Of a DNA stretch of 64,000 nt, positions 28,726-42,796 are shown piece by piece (position 1 is the first letter of the stretch; each line of letters starts with the position of its first letter). The position numbers and the translations under genes were made by a program. This DNA comes from Desulfovibrio inopinatus DSM 10711 (GTDB taxonomy: Bacteria > Desulfobacterota > Desulfovibrionia > Desulfovibrionales > Desulfovibrionaceae), in contig NZ_KE386881.1 of the NCBI RefSeq assembly GCF_000429305.1, positions 1 through 64,000 of the forward strand, given 5' to 3'. The notes beneath the pieces are model-generated. The model worked only from the letters and a program-made list of their open reading frames with translations, was not told the DNA's origin and made no database searches.

Positions 28726-30843
28726 TCATCCGGCACTCACCACGACCGCCTTCCCCCTCCTCCTCACGCGCAGTATCCACAGCAACACAACGAAGCCGAC
28801 CAACCCGGCACCATGCAATTCCAGGCCGCCGGGCCACAGCATGATGGTGCCACAGGCGCCGGCAAGGAGCCGTAGCGGTAGACCGATGCGTCCCATGAGG
28901 TAGCCTTGCATGGCCCCGACGATGGCAAAGAGGCCGATCAGAGCAAACGCAAAAACATGAATAACGTCCACCCAATGCTCACTGATGAGGGGAGTATAGG
29001 CGAATAAGAGAGGGATAATATAAATTCCCTTCGCAATCTTCCACGATTCCAGACCAGTAGCCATGGGCGGGGTTTTGGCAATGGCGGCCGCTGTAAAGCT
29101 GGCCAGACAGACCGGCGGAGTGACGTTACTGTCCTGACTCAACCAGAAGATGGTCATATGGGCCGAGAGCAGTGCAAAGGTCAGCGTTTCCGGAGGAAGA
29201 ATGGATTCTCGTATGGAATCCAGCAGATCGACCGGCACCCCGGACAATAAGGCTTTGACTTGAACCAGTGAGATCGGCGAACCGAGCATGTCCATGGCTG
29301 CCGGGTCCACCAGCATGAAGATGGCTTTGGCGGTATCGCTCAACGAACCATCGGCAATCGCCTGAGCAACCTGGGCATCGACGATGAGGTTGTAGAGTGC
29401 CGGAGCCGAGAGCGTGCCTAAAACGATATACGAGGCCGTGACCGGCAATCCCATTCCGAGGATGAGCGAAGCCAGCGCGACAAAGATCAAGGCAATGAGC
29501 AGGCTGTTTCCTGCCCAGGCATTGATCATCAGCGAAAACGTATTGCCGATGCCGGCCATGGCGATCACATTGACGACAAGCCCGACGCTACACAACAGAA
29601 TGGCCGTCATGACCATATTACGTGCTCCGAGCGCCAAGGCCTCGCCAATTTCGCGAACCCCCATCTTGTGTGGCGTCAGCCAGGACGCAACCACAACCGC
29701 AACAATGGAGATACCCGCGGCATAGGATGGGGTGAATCCATAGATAAGGCACGCGATCAGAATGGAAATGGGAATGAGCAACGGTAAGCCGCTCTTGCGC
29801 ATGATCTCGCTCAGAGGCTTTGCCGTTGGAGGGTCTGCGAGTTTGATGTGATGTTTCCCAGCTTCACTCATCACGAAGAAGGCAACCGTGGCAAAGTAGA
29901 GCACGGCGGGCAGTGCGGCAACGGCAATGATGGTGGTGTAGGGAATTTGTGTATAGCTCGCCATGACAAAGGCCCCCGCTCCCATAATGGGCGGCATAAG
30001 CTGACCACCGGTCGAGGCCGCGGCTTCGACGGCCGCGGCAAATTTGGGCGGGAAGCCGGACTTCTTCATCAGGGGAATGGTAATGACACCGGTGGATGCG
30101 GTATTGGCAATGGCTGAACCGGAAATGGTACCGGTGAGACAGGACGCAAACACCGCCACCAAGCCGGGGCCGCCTTCGAATCGACCGGCAACGGCGTGAG
30201 CCAGGTCTATGATGAAATCCCCGGCTCCGGAGCGCAACAAAAACGCCCCGAAAAGAATGAACATGAAAACAAACGACGAGGAAATGAGGGCAATGTTTCC
30301 AAACAAGCCGTCATCGCCATAAATACTGCGAAACAGCACTGTTTCCGGATGCATGCTTTTGAAGTGAAACACGCCGCCCAGCAGCCCTCCCCACCACGTC
30401 ACATAGGTGAGGCTGAGCACAATCAAAACAGGGATGATGAAGCCCGTTGTCCGCCGCGTCAGTTCTATGGCCGCAAGAATGAGGATCACGCCGAACACCC
30501 ATTCCGTTCCATTGAGCCGTACACCACGGGCGTAAATCGCATCTTCCATGCCCACCATATAAAGGGCGGAAAATGCCGCCAGCAGGCCCAACACCACGTC
30601 GACACTTCTCCCGAGACGATGCATGCGACCCGTTCGCGCCGTGAGCGTTGGAAACAGAAACGGGCACATGAGGGCGAAGCAGGCAAAATGGATGGAGTTT
30701 TGCCAGAGCGTCGGCAAGACCCCGATGAGATTGAAATACATATGGATCAACGACACAACGATGCCGAGGACAAACAGCATCTTGCCGACCCAGGCATCAC
30801 GCCCATACATCGAACGCCCAACGGTCTCTTCCGCCACCACCAT
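28726..30843 (-). CDS. TRAP transporter fused DctQ/DctM permease (TAXI type)
   Basis: 705-aa polytopic membrane protein. It is of the 4TM/12TM fusion class: small-subunit-like helices at the N-terminus followed by the large DctM-like domain, with SGSAIANTASTGVITIPLMKKSGF and ASTGGQLMPPIMGAGAFVMA, typical of TAXI systems. It uses an ion gradient to import a carboxylate or similar solute delivered by the binding protein encoded 60 bases upstream. GGAGG precedes the ATG. Downstream, convergent with the AOR gene. The substrate is unknown. Confidence 0.93.
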   Translation of the reverse strand: MVVAEETVGRSMYGRDAWVGKMLFVLGIVVSLIHMYFNLIGVLPTLWQNSIHFACFALMCPFLFPTLTARTGRMHRLGRSVDVVLGLLAAFSALYMVGMEDAIYARGVRLNGTEWVFGVILILAAIELTRRTTGFIIPVLIVLSLTYVTWWGGLLGGVFHFKSMHPETVLFRSIYGDDGLFGNIALISSSFVFMFILFGAFLLRSGAGDFIIDLAHAVAGRFEGGPGLVAVFASCLTGTISGSAIANTASTGVITIPLMKKSGFPPKFAAAVEAAASTGGQLMPPIMGAGAFVMASYTQIPYTTIIAVAALPAVLYFATVAFFVMSEAGKHHIKLADPPTAKPLSEIMRKSGLPLLIPISILIACLIYGFTPSYAAGISIVAVVVASWLTPHKMGVREIGEALALGARNMVMTAILLCSVGLVVNVIAMAGIGNTFSLMINAWAGNSLLIALIFVALASLILGMGLPVTASYIVLGTLSAPALYNLIVDAQVAQAIADGSLSDTAKAIFMLVDPAAMDMLGSPISLVQVKALLSGVPVDLLDSIRESILPPETLTFALLSAHMTIFWLSQDSNVTPPVCLASFTAAAIAKTPPMATGLESWKIAKGIYIIPLLFAYTPLISEHWVDVIHVFAFALIGLFAIVGAMQGYLMGRIGLPLRLLAGACGTIMLWPGGLELHGAGLVGFVVLLWILRVRRRGKAVVVSAG

Positions 30844-30903
30844 GCATCCTCCATGAAGCTGGCCCGGCCGTAGCGCATCGCGTCGCGACCGGATTGTATC
30901 CCA

Positions 30904-31920
30904 CTACTGCGCGAGTAACTTGTCCGGAATCGTCAAGCCGATTTCGCGAAAATATTTGGCCGCGCCCGGATGCAGCGGCAAGGGCAGTCCGACAATGGCT
31001 TTGTCTTTGCTCAATGCTTTGGTGCCCTTATGAATAGCCTGGAGGAACGGAAAATTCTCAAAAATAGTTTTTGTGATGAGATAGACGGCCTCTTCGTCGA
31101 CATCGGCCCGTACGGCAAGGAAATTCGGCTGCGCAATCGTGTTGATATCCTTTGCCTGGTTCGGATACGTGCCGGCGGGAATGACGTAGCGTGTCCACAA
31201 CCCACTTCCGCCATTGGCTTTTTCGAGTTGTTCATCGGTGAAATCGAGCGTGGTGACGTCATCCCCCATGGAGGCATAAATTCGCGTAATGGCTCCGGTG
31301 GGCACTCCCGCCGGAATGCTGACGCCGGAAATTTGGCCATTGAGCAAGGCATCGGCACTCGGGCCGTAGCCAACATAGACAAGATCAAAATCCGCATCCA
31401 CGTTGAATCCCAAATTGCCGAGTAAGAAGAGGTTAGACCCCAACGTCCCCGAATTCTTTTTGCCCAGGGATAACCGTTTGCCTTTGAGCGCGTTCACATC
31501 ACTGATAGTGCCGCTCGTCACATCACGGGATAAAATCGTAAATTGCTCAACGTTCTGCCACAGCATGGTGATGGATCGCAGTTCTTTTTGTGGTCCGTCC
31601 GAGGCGAGCGGGCCTTGTCCATTCCATGCATAATGCCCGTATAATCCTTGCAAAATCGCAAATTGCGCTTCATCTTCACGCATCAACTTGATATTTTCAC
31701 CCGAGCCGGCCGAATTAATCGCCGATAACGCAATCTGATGCGTCGGTTGCAACTTCATTTTCACCAACGTGGAAAGCGCAACCCCGACCGGATAATAGGT
31801 TCCGCCGGTACTCGCCGTCGCCAATAAATACGAACGCTCCCCAGCCCATGCAGAAACGCTCAAAAGCACCGTTAACAGACACACCAGAACGACGTTCACC
31901 GTCATCAATACACACCGCAT
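30904..31920 (-). CDS. TAXI-family TRAP solute-binding protein
   Basis: 338 aa, with signal peptide (residues 1-24, ending VSAWA). Family marks: YLLATASTGGTYYPVG at the mature start, NSAGSGENIKLMREDEAQFAILQG, KGKRLSLGKKNSGTLGS and YGPSADALLNGQI. It captures the solute in the periplasm and passes it to the fused permease encoded 60 bases downstream, forming an operon. ATG at 31920 follows GGAGG. Confidence 0.93.
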   Translation of the reverse strand: MRCVLMTVNVVLVCLLTVLLSVSAWAGERSYLLATASTGGTYYPVGVALSTLVKMKLQPTHQIALSAINSAGSGENIKLMREDEAQFAILQGLYGHYAWNGQGPLASDGPQKELRSITMLWQNVEQFTILSRDVTSGTISDVNALKGKRLSLGKKNSGTLGSNLFLLGNLGFNVDADFDLVYVGYGPSADALLNGQISGVSIPAGVPTGAITRIYASMGDDVTTLDFTDEQLEKANGGSGLWTRYVIPAGTYPNQAKDINTIAQPNFLAVRADVDEEAVYLITKTIFENFPFLQAIHKGTKALSKDKAIVGLPLPLHPGAAKYFREIGLTIPDKLLAQ

Positions 31921-32277
31921 ACTCACCTCCTGCAGGAAACCACACTTGCTAAACAACAGACTGCCAACCATCAATCAGACACAACACACACCAGAGAGCC
32001 CGAATAGCGTCTATGACTGGTGTCGTCTTCTAGCACATCTTGGTTGCGTTTGCTTCTGGAAATTGTGGCGAGAAAGGGAAGAAAACGGCTTTTGCGGCGC
32101 AAAAACCATCCAAAACTCTTTGAAAAGCCGACGGACGAAATGAGACAAAATTTTCTCAACGGCACGCTTTAGGCTCTGGCTATTTCTTGTCCTCACCCTA
32201 ACTTTCCACTACATATTCCCCCACCACGCGCTTTCCGCGTCCATTCTCATTTTACACGATGTTCATAGAGGAACAGT
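31921..32277. other. Divergent intergenic region
   Basis: About 360 bases between the TAXI binding-protein gene and the membrane protein gene at 32278. No gene or clear repeat is recognised. It should hold both promoters. Confidence 0.4.
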
Positions 32278-34065
32278 ATGCCTGCAATCCACGCACTCGT
32301 GCATGCGCTCACACCGAAACGTATTGCTCTTGCGCTTCTGCTGTTGAGCATTCTGCTCACCATCGCTTTCGCGCCGCCCATTGAACATGGATCACACCCT
32401 GTCCAAACGCGGCAGTGTCCGACGGGATCGTGTCAATATGCGTTGGAGAGCATTGTGTGCAAAGAGCATCATCTTGCTCGGCTGGATATGTATGATGTGC
32501 GGGGTGGAGAATTGCAGGTGGTATGGGGGCCGCCTGGAGGGGATGTCACGTATCGCGACCCGTATCTACTGCCTCAGCATGTGGATGTGGGGGATTATTC
32601 GTCACTGTATTACTGTTATGACTCCACCGATCCCATCGAGGCGTCGGTGCAGCATCATGATGCGCTTCCACTCCAGTATCGTGATGTCTCGTTGTCTCTT
32701 GAGTCGCCATTGACGGTCTTTGCCGACAGTCTGCGTGTGTCGGTGCCGGTGTTCGCCGTTCTTCTCGTCTGTGTTCTCGTCATGCCCCGACGTTATGCCT
32801 GGTTTTCCATTGTGTTTACCCTGACGCTCCTCTTCTACACGCAATTGGCGTTTGCTCCTGGTGGGACGAATACCGCGGACAATCGATTTTATGTTCCATC
32901 GGCACTCGCGCTCATCAATACGGGAACGCTCGCTATTGACGGGTATGCCGGCCGTAACAGTGCAGCCCATACCTTGCTCACGACAAGCCCGTCCGGACAT
33001 TTCATCAATTATTATCCCGTGGGCGTGACTCTGATGATCACCCCACTCGTTGCCTGGACGCAACATTTCCAGACACCGGAAGTCCGCCTCACGGATGCCA
33101 TGGCAAAACTCTTTGCCGCTCTGAGTGTTGCGTTGTTTTTTGTTATATGTCGCCGTCTTGGCCTGTCCACGGCATCAAGCCTTTTGCTCTGCGGCGTGTT
33201 TGCGCTGACAACAAGCCAATACTCGATTCATGCCGGGTCGCTCTCGTCGCATAACATCTCGTCCTGCCTGTCGCTCGTTGCCATTGCGCTTCTCATGGCA
33301 CCGGAGATAACCACGCAACGCATTGTGTTGCTGTCCGTCGTGTCGATTCTTGGGTTGATCTGCCGACACGATTTCGCATTCATCATCGGTGGATGCGGGC
33401 TCACGTTGCTTCTTCAGTCGTACAAGCAGGCATTACTCTACGCGGCGTGTCTTGGAATATTGATTATTCCGTGTCTTGCCGGTTCGCACGCGCTCTATGG
33501 ACACTGGCTGCCGCCGTATGTAGTGCAGCAAGGACCGCGCGCTCTAGGGTGGAACAATCTGTATGCCTTGGCCGGGTTGCTGATTTCTCCCAATAGAGGC
33601 TTGTTCGTGTACTCTCCCTTTCTCATACTGGGATTCATTTTCGCCATCCGATCACTGTGTACCTGGAGCCGATCTCAGGCCCTTGCCAAAGGTCTTGCCG
33701 TGACCGTGCTGATCTTCACCGTAGTGCTCACGACCTTCCCCATGTGGTGGGGCGGATGGTGTTATGGACCGCGTCTTTTTTGCAGCATGCTCGGTCTCCT
33801 CATGGTGTTGAGCGCCATGGCGTACAAAGCCATTCTCCAATCGTCCTATAAACGCGTCATCCTGCCCGCTCTCGTCCCTCTCGTTCTCTGGGGATTTTTC
33901 GTCCACGCCAAGGGCGCACTTATCGGCGATACTTGGAACGGCATTCCCCAAGGTGTGGACCAGCATCCCGAGCGCGTATGGGACATGCATGACACGCAAA
34001 TTTTGCGCAACGCACAGTACATTCCGATCGTTTTGGACGAGCGCCTTGCGCTTTTTACCCCGTAA
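32278..34065 (+). CDS. Polytopic membrane protein, GT-C glycosyltransferase-like
   Basis: 595 aa. One N-terminal helix (about 16-32), an extracytoplasmic region of about 110 residues with several Cys (QCPTGSCQ, IVCKEHH), then about 10 further helices. Short loops such as GGTNTADNRFYVPSALALINTGTL and the FINYYPVGVTLMITPLVAWT segment recall GT-C (PMT/ArnT-like) lipid-linked glycosyltransferases, where an acidic residue in the first large loop is catalytic. The match is by overall plan only. AGAGGAAC precedes the ATG. It converges with the NHL gene, with 14 bases between stops. Confidence 0.55.
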   Translation: MPAIHALVHALTPKRIALALLLLSILLTIAFAPPIEHGSHPVQTRQCPTGSCQYALESIVCKEHHLARLDMYDVRGGELQVVWGPPGGDVTYRDPYLLPQHVDVGDYSSLYYCYDSTDPIEASVQHHDALPLQYRDVSLSLESPLTVFADSLRVSVPVFAVLLVCVLVMPRRYAWFSIVFTLTLLFYTQLAFAPGGTNTADNRFYVPSALALINTGTLAIDGYAGRNSAAHTLLTTSPSGHFINYYPVGVTLMITPLVAWTQHFQTPEVRLTDAMAKLFAALSVALFFVICRRLGLSTASSLLLCGVFALTTSQYSIHAGSLSSHNISSCLSLVAIALLMAPEITTQRIVLLSVVSILGLICRHDFAFIIGGCGLTLLLQSYKQALLYAACLGILIIPCLAGSHALYGHWLPPYVVQQGPRALGWNNLYALAGLLISPNRGLFVYSPFLILGFIFAIRSLCTWSRSQALAKGLAVTVLIFTVVLTTFPMWWGGWCYGPRLFCSMLGLLMVLSAMAYKAILQSSYKRVILPALVPLVLWGFFVHAKGALIGDTWNGIPQGVDQHPERVWDMHDTQILRNAQYIPIVLDERLALFTP

Positions 34066-34079
34066 GAAAGAAAACCCTG

Positions 34080-35873
34080 TTACCAGCTCAAAATACGTAA
34101 CAGCGAGACAGGCAAGCTGCCGATGGCACCCGTGACATCGGCCAAAGAAAATTTCTGAATGCGGCTATTGTGCGAGTCGACGATATATACATTGCCGGCA
34201 TGATCCGTTGCAACCCCTTGGGGATTATTGAATTGACCATCATCCGCCCCTCTCATTCCCCACTGCGTCAACAACGTCCCATTGGAATCAAATTGCCGTA
34301 CCATTTGATTCTGTGAATCCGTCACAAAAACATTTCCATTATCATCAACGTCAATGCCTTGCGGTAGTGGTGTTGCCCATGCCATAAGAAATTGACCTTG
34401 CGCATCAAACACCTGAATACGGTCATTCTGTATATCCGCAACATACACTTTCCCATTTTTATCTAGAGCAATTGTGTCCGGCCAATCGAATTGCCCATTT
34501 TCTGAACCGTAAGAGCCCCACTGCAACAGAAATTGGCCGTCTGCAGTGAATTTTTGAATTCGGCAATTCACGGAGTCCGCCACATACACCATGCCTTGAC
34601 TATCAATCGCGATTCCATCCGGAGAATCGAATTCTCCTTCTCCTTCCCCATACGTTCCCCATGCGGTCAAAAATTGCCCCTGTGTATTGAATTTCTGAAT
34701 GCGATTCCATCCGGAGTCTACCACATAGACATTCCCCATCGTGTCGACAGTCACATCATTCGGCATATCAAATTGACCGATTCCCGAGCCTTTAGTTCCC
34801 CATGTCATAAGAAAACCGCCTTGCGCGCTCAACTTTTGAATTCGGTGATTAAAGGTATCGGCAACATACACATTGCCATCTTTGTCTATTGCAATGCCAT
34901 CCGGCCAATAATACTGCCCTTGCCCATCACCGAGTGTTCCCCACATCGCAAGAAGCTGGCCATTCGCATCAAATTTTTGAACACGATCTTCATACGTATT
35001 CGAGACATAGATATTTCCACCACTCTCCGCCGCAATATACTCCGGCCAATTGAATTGGTCTTCTTGTGAGCCTTGCGCTCCCCATGCCAAAAGGAATGTT
35101 CCCGAAGCATCCAGCTTTTGGATACGATTTTGCGATGTATCCGTTATGAAAATGGTATCGGAACCATCTATCGCCACATCCAGAGGCCAATAAAACCCGT
35201 CCCCATTTTCTCCCTCCGTCAACGAAGCGAGAAACTGCCCATCGGAAGAAAATTTTTGAATGCGGTTATTAAATGTATCAGCAACATAAATATTATCATG
35301 ACTATCTTTCGCAATCCCATTCGGCCAATCAAACTGACCATTCGCAGAACCGTTTGTCCCCCATTGCGTCACGAACTGTCTCTCGGAAGTAAATTTCTGA
35401 ACACGGTTATTGTCTGTATCGCTAATATACATATTTCCTAACGAATCGATGGTGATTCCACTGGGATGATCGAATTGACCGGCCCCCGATCCAGATGTCC
35501 CCCATACGGCGACGTGCTGGCCTTGAGCATCCAGTGCGTGAATACGATCATTATCCGTATCGACGACATACACCGTTCCATTTCCATCAATGGCGATACC
35601 GTGTGGATTGTTGAACTGATCATTTCCAGCACCGCAGCCATTTCCCCATTCATCGACAAGCTGTCCGGATGATGAAACAATTTGTACACTGCATTGAAGG
35701 ATATTGGTCAAATAGACATTCCCCTGTGCATCGACAGCCATTCCGCCTGGTCTCAGTTTTGGCCCATTGGTATGGGGCCATGTCGCGACATGGTGGTATA
35801 TATCTTGCGCTGATACATATGATCCCCACAAACCAACCAAAATCATTACTATAAATGCACACTTTCTTTTCAT
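34080..35873 (-). CDS. Secreted 12-repeat NHL beta-propeller protein
   Basis: 597 aa with signal peptide (1-22, ending SYVSA). The rest is a run of about 12 repeats of around 47 residues, of pattern FDWPNGIAKDSHDNIYVADT then NNRIQKFSSDGQFL..WG. Twelve repeats are enough for two six-bladed propellers. Spacing and the WG ending are very regular; only repeat 10 is shortened. NHL proteins bind proteins, glycans or RNA; a secreted one here may bind surface polymers, but the ligand is unknown. There is no anchor at the C-terminus. Confidence 0.9.
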   Translation of the reverse strand: MKRKCAFIVMILVGLWGSYVSAQDIYHHVATWPHTNGPKLRPGGMAVDAQGNVYLTNILQCSVQIVSSSGQLVDEWGNGCGAGNDQFNNPHGIAIDGNGTVYVVDTDNDRIHALDAQGQHVAVWGTSGSGAGQFDHPSGITIDSLGNMYISDTDNNRVQKFTSERQFVTQWGTNGSANGQFDWPNGIAKDSHDNIYVADTFNNRIQKFSSDGQFLASLTEGENGDGFYWPLDVAIDGSDTIFITDTSQNRIQKLDASGTFLLAWGAQGSQEDQFNWPEYIAAESGGNIYVSNTYEDRVQKFDANGQLLAMWGTLGDGQGQYYWPDGIAIDKDGNVYVADTFNHRIQKLSAQGGFLMTWGTKGSGIGQFDMPNDVTVDTMGNVYVVDSGWNRIQKFNTQGQFLTAWGTYGEGEGEFDSPDGIAIDSQGMVYVADSVNCRIQKFTADGQFLLQWGSYGSENGQFDWPDTIALDKNGKVYVADIQNDRIQVFDAQGQFLMAWATPLPQGIDVDDNGNVFVTDSQNQMVRQFDSNGTLLTQWGMRGADDGQFNNPQGVATDHAGNVYIVDSHNSRIQKFSLADVTGAIGSLPVSLLRILSW

Positions 35874-40326
<4,453 letters not shown>

Positions 40327-40500
40327 TCAAGAAACAAGAGGAGTGACACGCACTATTGCGCCAATAGAACGTGTCACGTCTCTATAAAGATCGGACGGCA
40401 ATGCGCCGTATGCATCAATAACAAAGAACAGCGCGCTCGGACCATGAGTCTCGGGTGCGCTGTGTACATTGAAACGTACTATCGCGCGGGCCATGCTCAT
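40327..40500 (-). CDS. Possible 57-aa protein coupled to the GGDEF gene
   Basis: Begins ATGAGCATGGCC, with the A of its ATG overlapping the GGDEF stop (ATGA, 40497-40500), and ends at 40327. Product: MSMARAIVRFNVHSAPETHG... DLYRDVTRSIGAIVRVTPLVS, neither a membrane protein nor of known family. The 4-base overlap favours translational coupling, but such overlaps arise by chance. It may be an accessory to the V4R-GGDEF pair or simply not a gene. Confidence 0.35.
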   Translation of the reverse strand: MSMARAIVRFNVHSAPETHGPSALFFVIDAYGALPSDLYRDVTRSIGAIVRVTPLVS

Positions 40501-41534
40501 GGGTAGACATTCACGCAATTTCTTCCGCCTGCTTTCGCACGATACAAGGCTTCATCAGCTTGTTTACACAATATATCGACCAGGGACGAAATATCCTTCT
40601 CCGAGTCCCCGAACGTATTATATATGCTCACACCAAAGCTGGCTGTAACGAAGAATTGGAAATTCGAAAAAACAAGAGGGGGATGCTGAAAATTCAGCCG
40701 GATTCGTTCTGCCAAGGAGTATGCTGTAGCGAGATCGGTATGAGGAAGCACCACAAGAAATTCTTCACCTCCATATCGGGCTGCTACATCTCCAGGTCGC
40801 AAACAACTCTGCAAACGCTTGGCGAGTTCCTCAAGCACATAATCTCCCGCCGCATGTCCGAACTTATCATTGATACGTTTGAAATGATCGACATCCAGCA
40901 TAATAAGCGAAAAAAAACTCTGCTGCTGAAGCGCCTTCTGCACTTCCTGATGTAAAACGTCGAAGAGATGACGACGATTAAAAAGATTCGTCAACGGATC
41001 CATCAGGGACATATGTCGATATCGTTCTTCACTTTCCTGAAGGCGTTTACGATTTTCTTCAAGCTGTGCAATCATGGAATTGAACGCATCAGAAAATTCG
41101 CCAAGGAAATCAACGCTCTGATTAAAATCACCTTGAGCGACCATCTGAGTCTGCCAGGTCAGGTGCTTTAAATGGGCCTGAAGTGACTTCAGTGCCCCGG
41201 CCAAATATCCTTTCACCGTCAAAGATTGGGAGAGGTCTCCCGTTGCTAACGCCATAAGAAATTCACGCACAGAAAGAACGTCTTTAATCAACGCTCGAAA
41301 TGTACCGCTTTCATATTCATCTAAAACACACACCTGAGATAATTTTGAGGCATGCAACACGTCCTTGAGAATGCAGAGCATTATATCTGATTTGCAACTG
41401 ATGATTTCTGAAGAACAGTAAGGAAGCATCAACTTGATGGCCTCACAGATCCGCGACAAATCATGTTCATGAAGTGCATCATCTAATATGTCTTTAGCAG
41501 TTTTGAGTTCTTCCTCTGGCCATAAATCCGACAT
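40497..41534 (-). CDS. Diguanylate cyclase with HAMP-like linker
   Basis: 345 aa, apparently soluble. Residues 1-110 are a helical region of no known family; 110-165 resemble a HAMP-like signalling segment (LATGDLSQSLTVKGYLAGALKSLQAHLKHL and QGDFNQSVDFLGEFSDAFNSMIAQL), followed by a coiled coil (LEENRKRLQESEERYRHM). The GGDEF domain has DVDHFKRINDKFGH, catalytic GGEEF and an inhibitory-site RPGD five residues before it. Gene order is V4R protein, 3 bases, then this, suggesting that the V4R protein delivers a signal to it. No membrane helix is seen. Confidence 0.9.
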   Translation of the reverse strand: MSDLWPEEELKTAKDILDDALHEHDLSRICEAIKLMLPYCSSEIISCKSDIMLCILKDVLHASKLSQVCVLDEYESGTFRALIKDVLSVREFLMALATGDLSQSLTVKGYLAGALKSLQAHLKHLTWQTQMVAQGDFNQSVDFLGEFSDAFNSMIAQLEENRKRLQESEERYRHMSLMDPLTNLFNRRHLFDVLHQEVQKALQQQSFFSLIMLDVDHFKRINDKFGHAAGDYVLEELAKRLQSCLRPGDVAARYGGEEFLVVLPHTDLATAYSLAERIRLNFQHPPLVFSNFQFFVTASFGVSIYNTFGDSEKDISSLVDILCKQADEALYRAKAGGRNCVNVYP

Positions 41535-41537
41535 GCA

Positions 41538-42059
41538 TTATTCCTTTATAACCTCTGCCGTAAAGCGGCATGTCCTGTCCCCCGTACACCAGCAATCGAT
41601 CTCTTTCACCCGAAACGCCTTCCCCGTGTAACTCTCCATAAGACCTGCAATAAAGCCTTCGTCATAGACACATATTTCATAATCTAGTTCAGGTAATCCT
41701 GAACAATCAAGGTCTTCGGATACCGTCAGAATAAATGAACCTGCGTCCAGGTCGGCCTTCTCGATGCGCAATATCCCGATTCCCATTTCTTTCAACATCT
41801 GCTGGAGCCTCTTCACGAACTCGGTAAAATCCGTCATGTTCCCCAAAATATGCTTATAAAACTCACATCCGGCAAGTTTTCCTGCCTGATAAAAGAGTTC
41901 ATCGGTTTTTTGTGTTCCCACTTCGCGCTCTATGACATCGCGGAAAGCAAATTGCATAAGCCGATAGACCTCAAGTCGCGTCATCGGTCCCAGGTTCGGG
42001 CGCCCCAAGTCGATATCGCCTAATAATTCCCATGAAAACGCATACTTTCTATCGGCCAT
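41538..42059 (-). CDS. V4R-domain ligand-sensing protein
   Basis: 173 aa. The C-terminal half has the V4R (vinyl-4-reductase) domain marks: GFIAGLMESYTGKAFRVKEIDCWCTGDRTCRF, where conserved Cys can bind metal or ligand. V4R proteins sense small hydrocarbons or lipids and are often paired with signalling outputs; here the diguanylate cyclase begins 3 bases later. ATG at 42059 follows GAGGTAAG. Ligand unknown. Confidence 0.85.
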   Translation of the reverse strand: MADRKYAFSWELLGDIDLGRPNLGPMTRLEVYRLMQFAFRDVIEREVGTQKTDELFYQAGKLAGCEFYKHILGNMTDFTEFVKRLQQMLKEMGIGILRIEKADLDAGSFILTVSEDLDCSGLPELDYEICVYDEGFIAGLMESYTGKAFRVKEIDCWCTGDRTCRFTAEVIKE

Positions 42060-42247
42060 TTTTCTTACCTCTTTATTCAAAAAACATTTTCGATGCCTAT
42101 TGTTTGGACATTTACTTCTTACTTTGTCAATCTTCGAGCCTCAAGCACATGAAGAGTTTCATTCTTTTCCATAACAATTCTATGAAATCCCCATTGGTTC
42201 ATTGACATGTCTGCAAAGTTGACGCACTACATCATAAGAAGACTTTA

Positions 42248-42294
42248 ATAATTGCGTTGCACACTAATATGATGTTGTATTGCACAGCAATTAT
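42248..42294 (+). promoter_or_regulatory. Dyad upstream of the ferredoxin-AOR operon
   Basis: ATAATTGC (42248-42255) and GCAATTAT (42287-42294) are exact inverted copies, each flanked on the inside by a TTGCA/TGCA-like block, so the symmetry extends further with a gap. It is centred about 80 bases before the ferredoxin ATG. A two-site operator is possible. Confidence 0.4.
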
Positions 42295-42352
42295 ATTGAT
42301 TTTGACATAAGAAGCACTCCTTTTCTCCCTTCAATCGCTATGGAGTCCCCTC

Positions 42353-42796
42353 ATGAAAGTACTTCGACCGAGCAGGATTGTACGGTGTATCGGATGCCAT
42401 TCCTGTTCTCTTGCGTGTGCCAGAATTGTCCATAAATCATTTTCCTGGAACAAAGCAGGCATCCGTATTCGCTCAGCTGGTGGCATTTCAAGCGGTTTTC
42501 AGGCGGTCCTCTGCCTGGCCTGCAACCCGGCACCATGTGCCGAAGCGTGCCCGACCGGGGCCATGACACCGCGCAAAAACGGCGGAGGCGTCATTCATAA
42601 AGACAGTGTTTGTATTCGGTGTGGAAAATGCGCGGCAGCATGTCCCGTGAACGCCATTTATCTCGACGAAACCAACTCTCCATTTGTTTGCATTCACTGT
42701 GGTCGGTGCATCCCGTTTTGCCCGCACGACTGCCTGGAACTCGCCGAAGAAACAGAGACCGCCTCATGTACGGAGGGCTGCTATGTCGAGAAGTGA
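42353..42796 (+). CDS. Four-cluster polyferredoxin
   Basis: 147 aa with 16 ligand Cys in four [4Fe-4S] motifs: CIGCHSCSLAC (residues 12-22), CLACNPAPCAEACP, CIRCGKCAAACP and CIHCGRCIPFCP. The second, with a C-x4-C gap, is the pattern of electron-transfer subunits of molybdopterin and AOR-type oxidoreductases (HycB/YdhY-like). Two extra Cys near the end (SCTEGC) are unassigned. It should carry electrons from the AOR encoded next, with which it overlaps by 14 bases. ATG follows GGAG by 6 bases. Confidence 0.93.
   Translation: MKVLRPSRIVRCIGCHSCSLACARIVHKSFSWNKAGIRIRSAGGISSGFQAVLCLACNPAPCAEACPTGAMTPRKNGGGVIHKDSVCIRCGKCAAACPVNAIYLDETNSPFVCIHCGRCIPFCPHDCLELAEETETASCTEGCYVEK

Noticed and set aside
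34077-34103. CTGTTAC/GTAACAG hairpin between convergent genes
   Set aside because: Short stem with a 13-base loop partly inside the NHL gene end; too weak to call a terminator.
34080-35873. Tandem DNA repeats suggesting a CRISPR-like array
   Set aside because: The periodicity is about 140 bases and is in frame; it is the coding for NHL protein repeats, not a CRISPR array.
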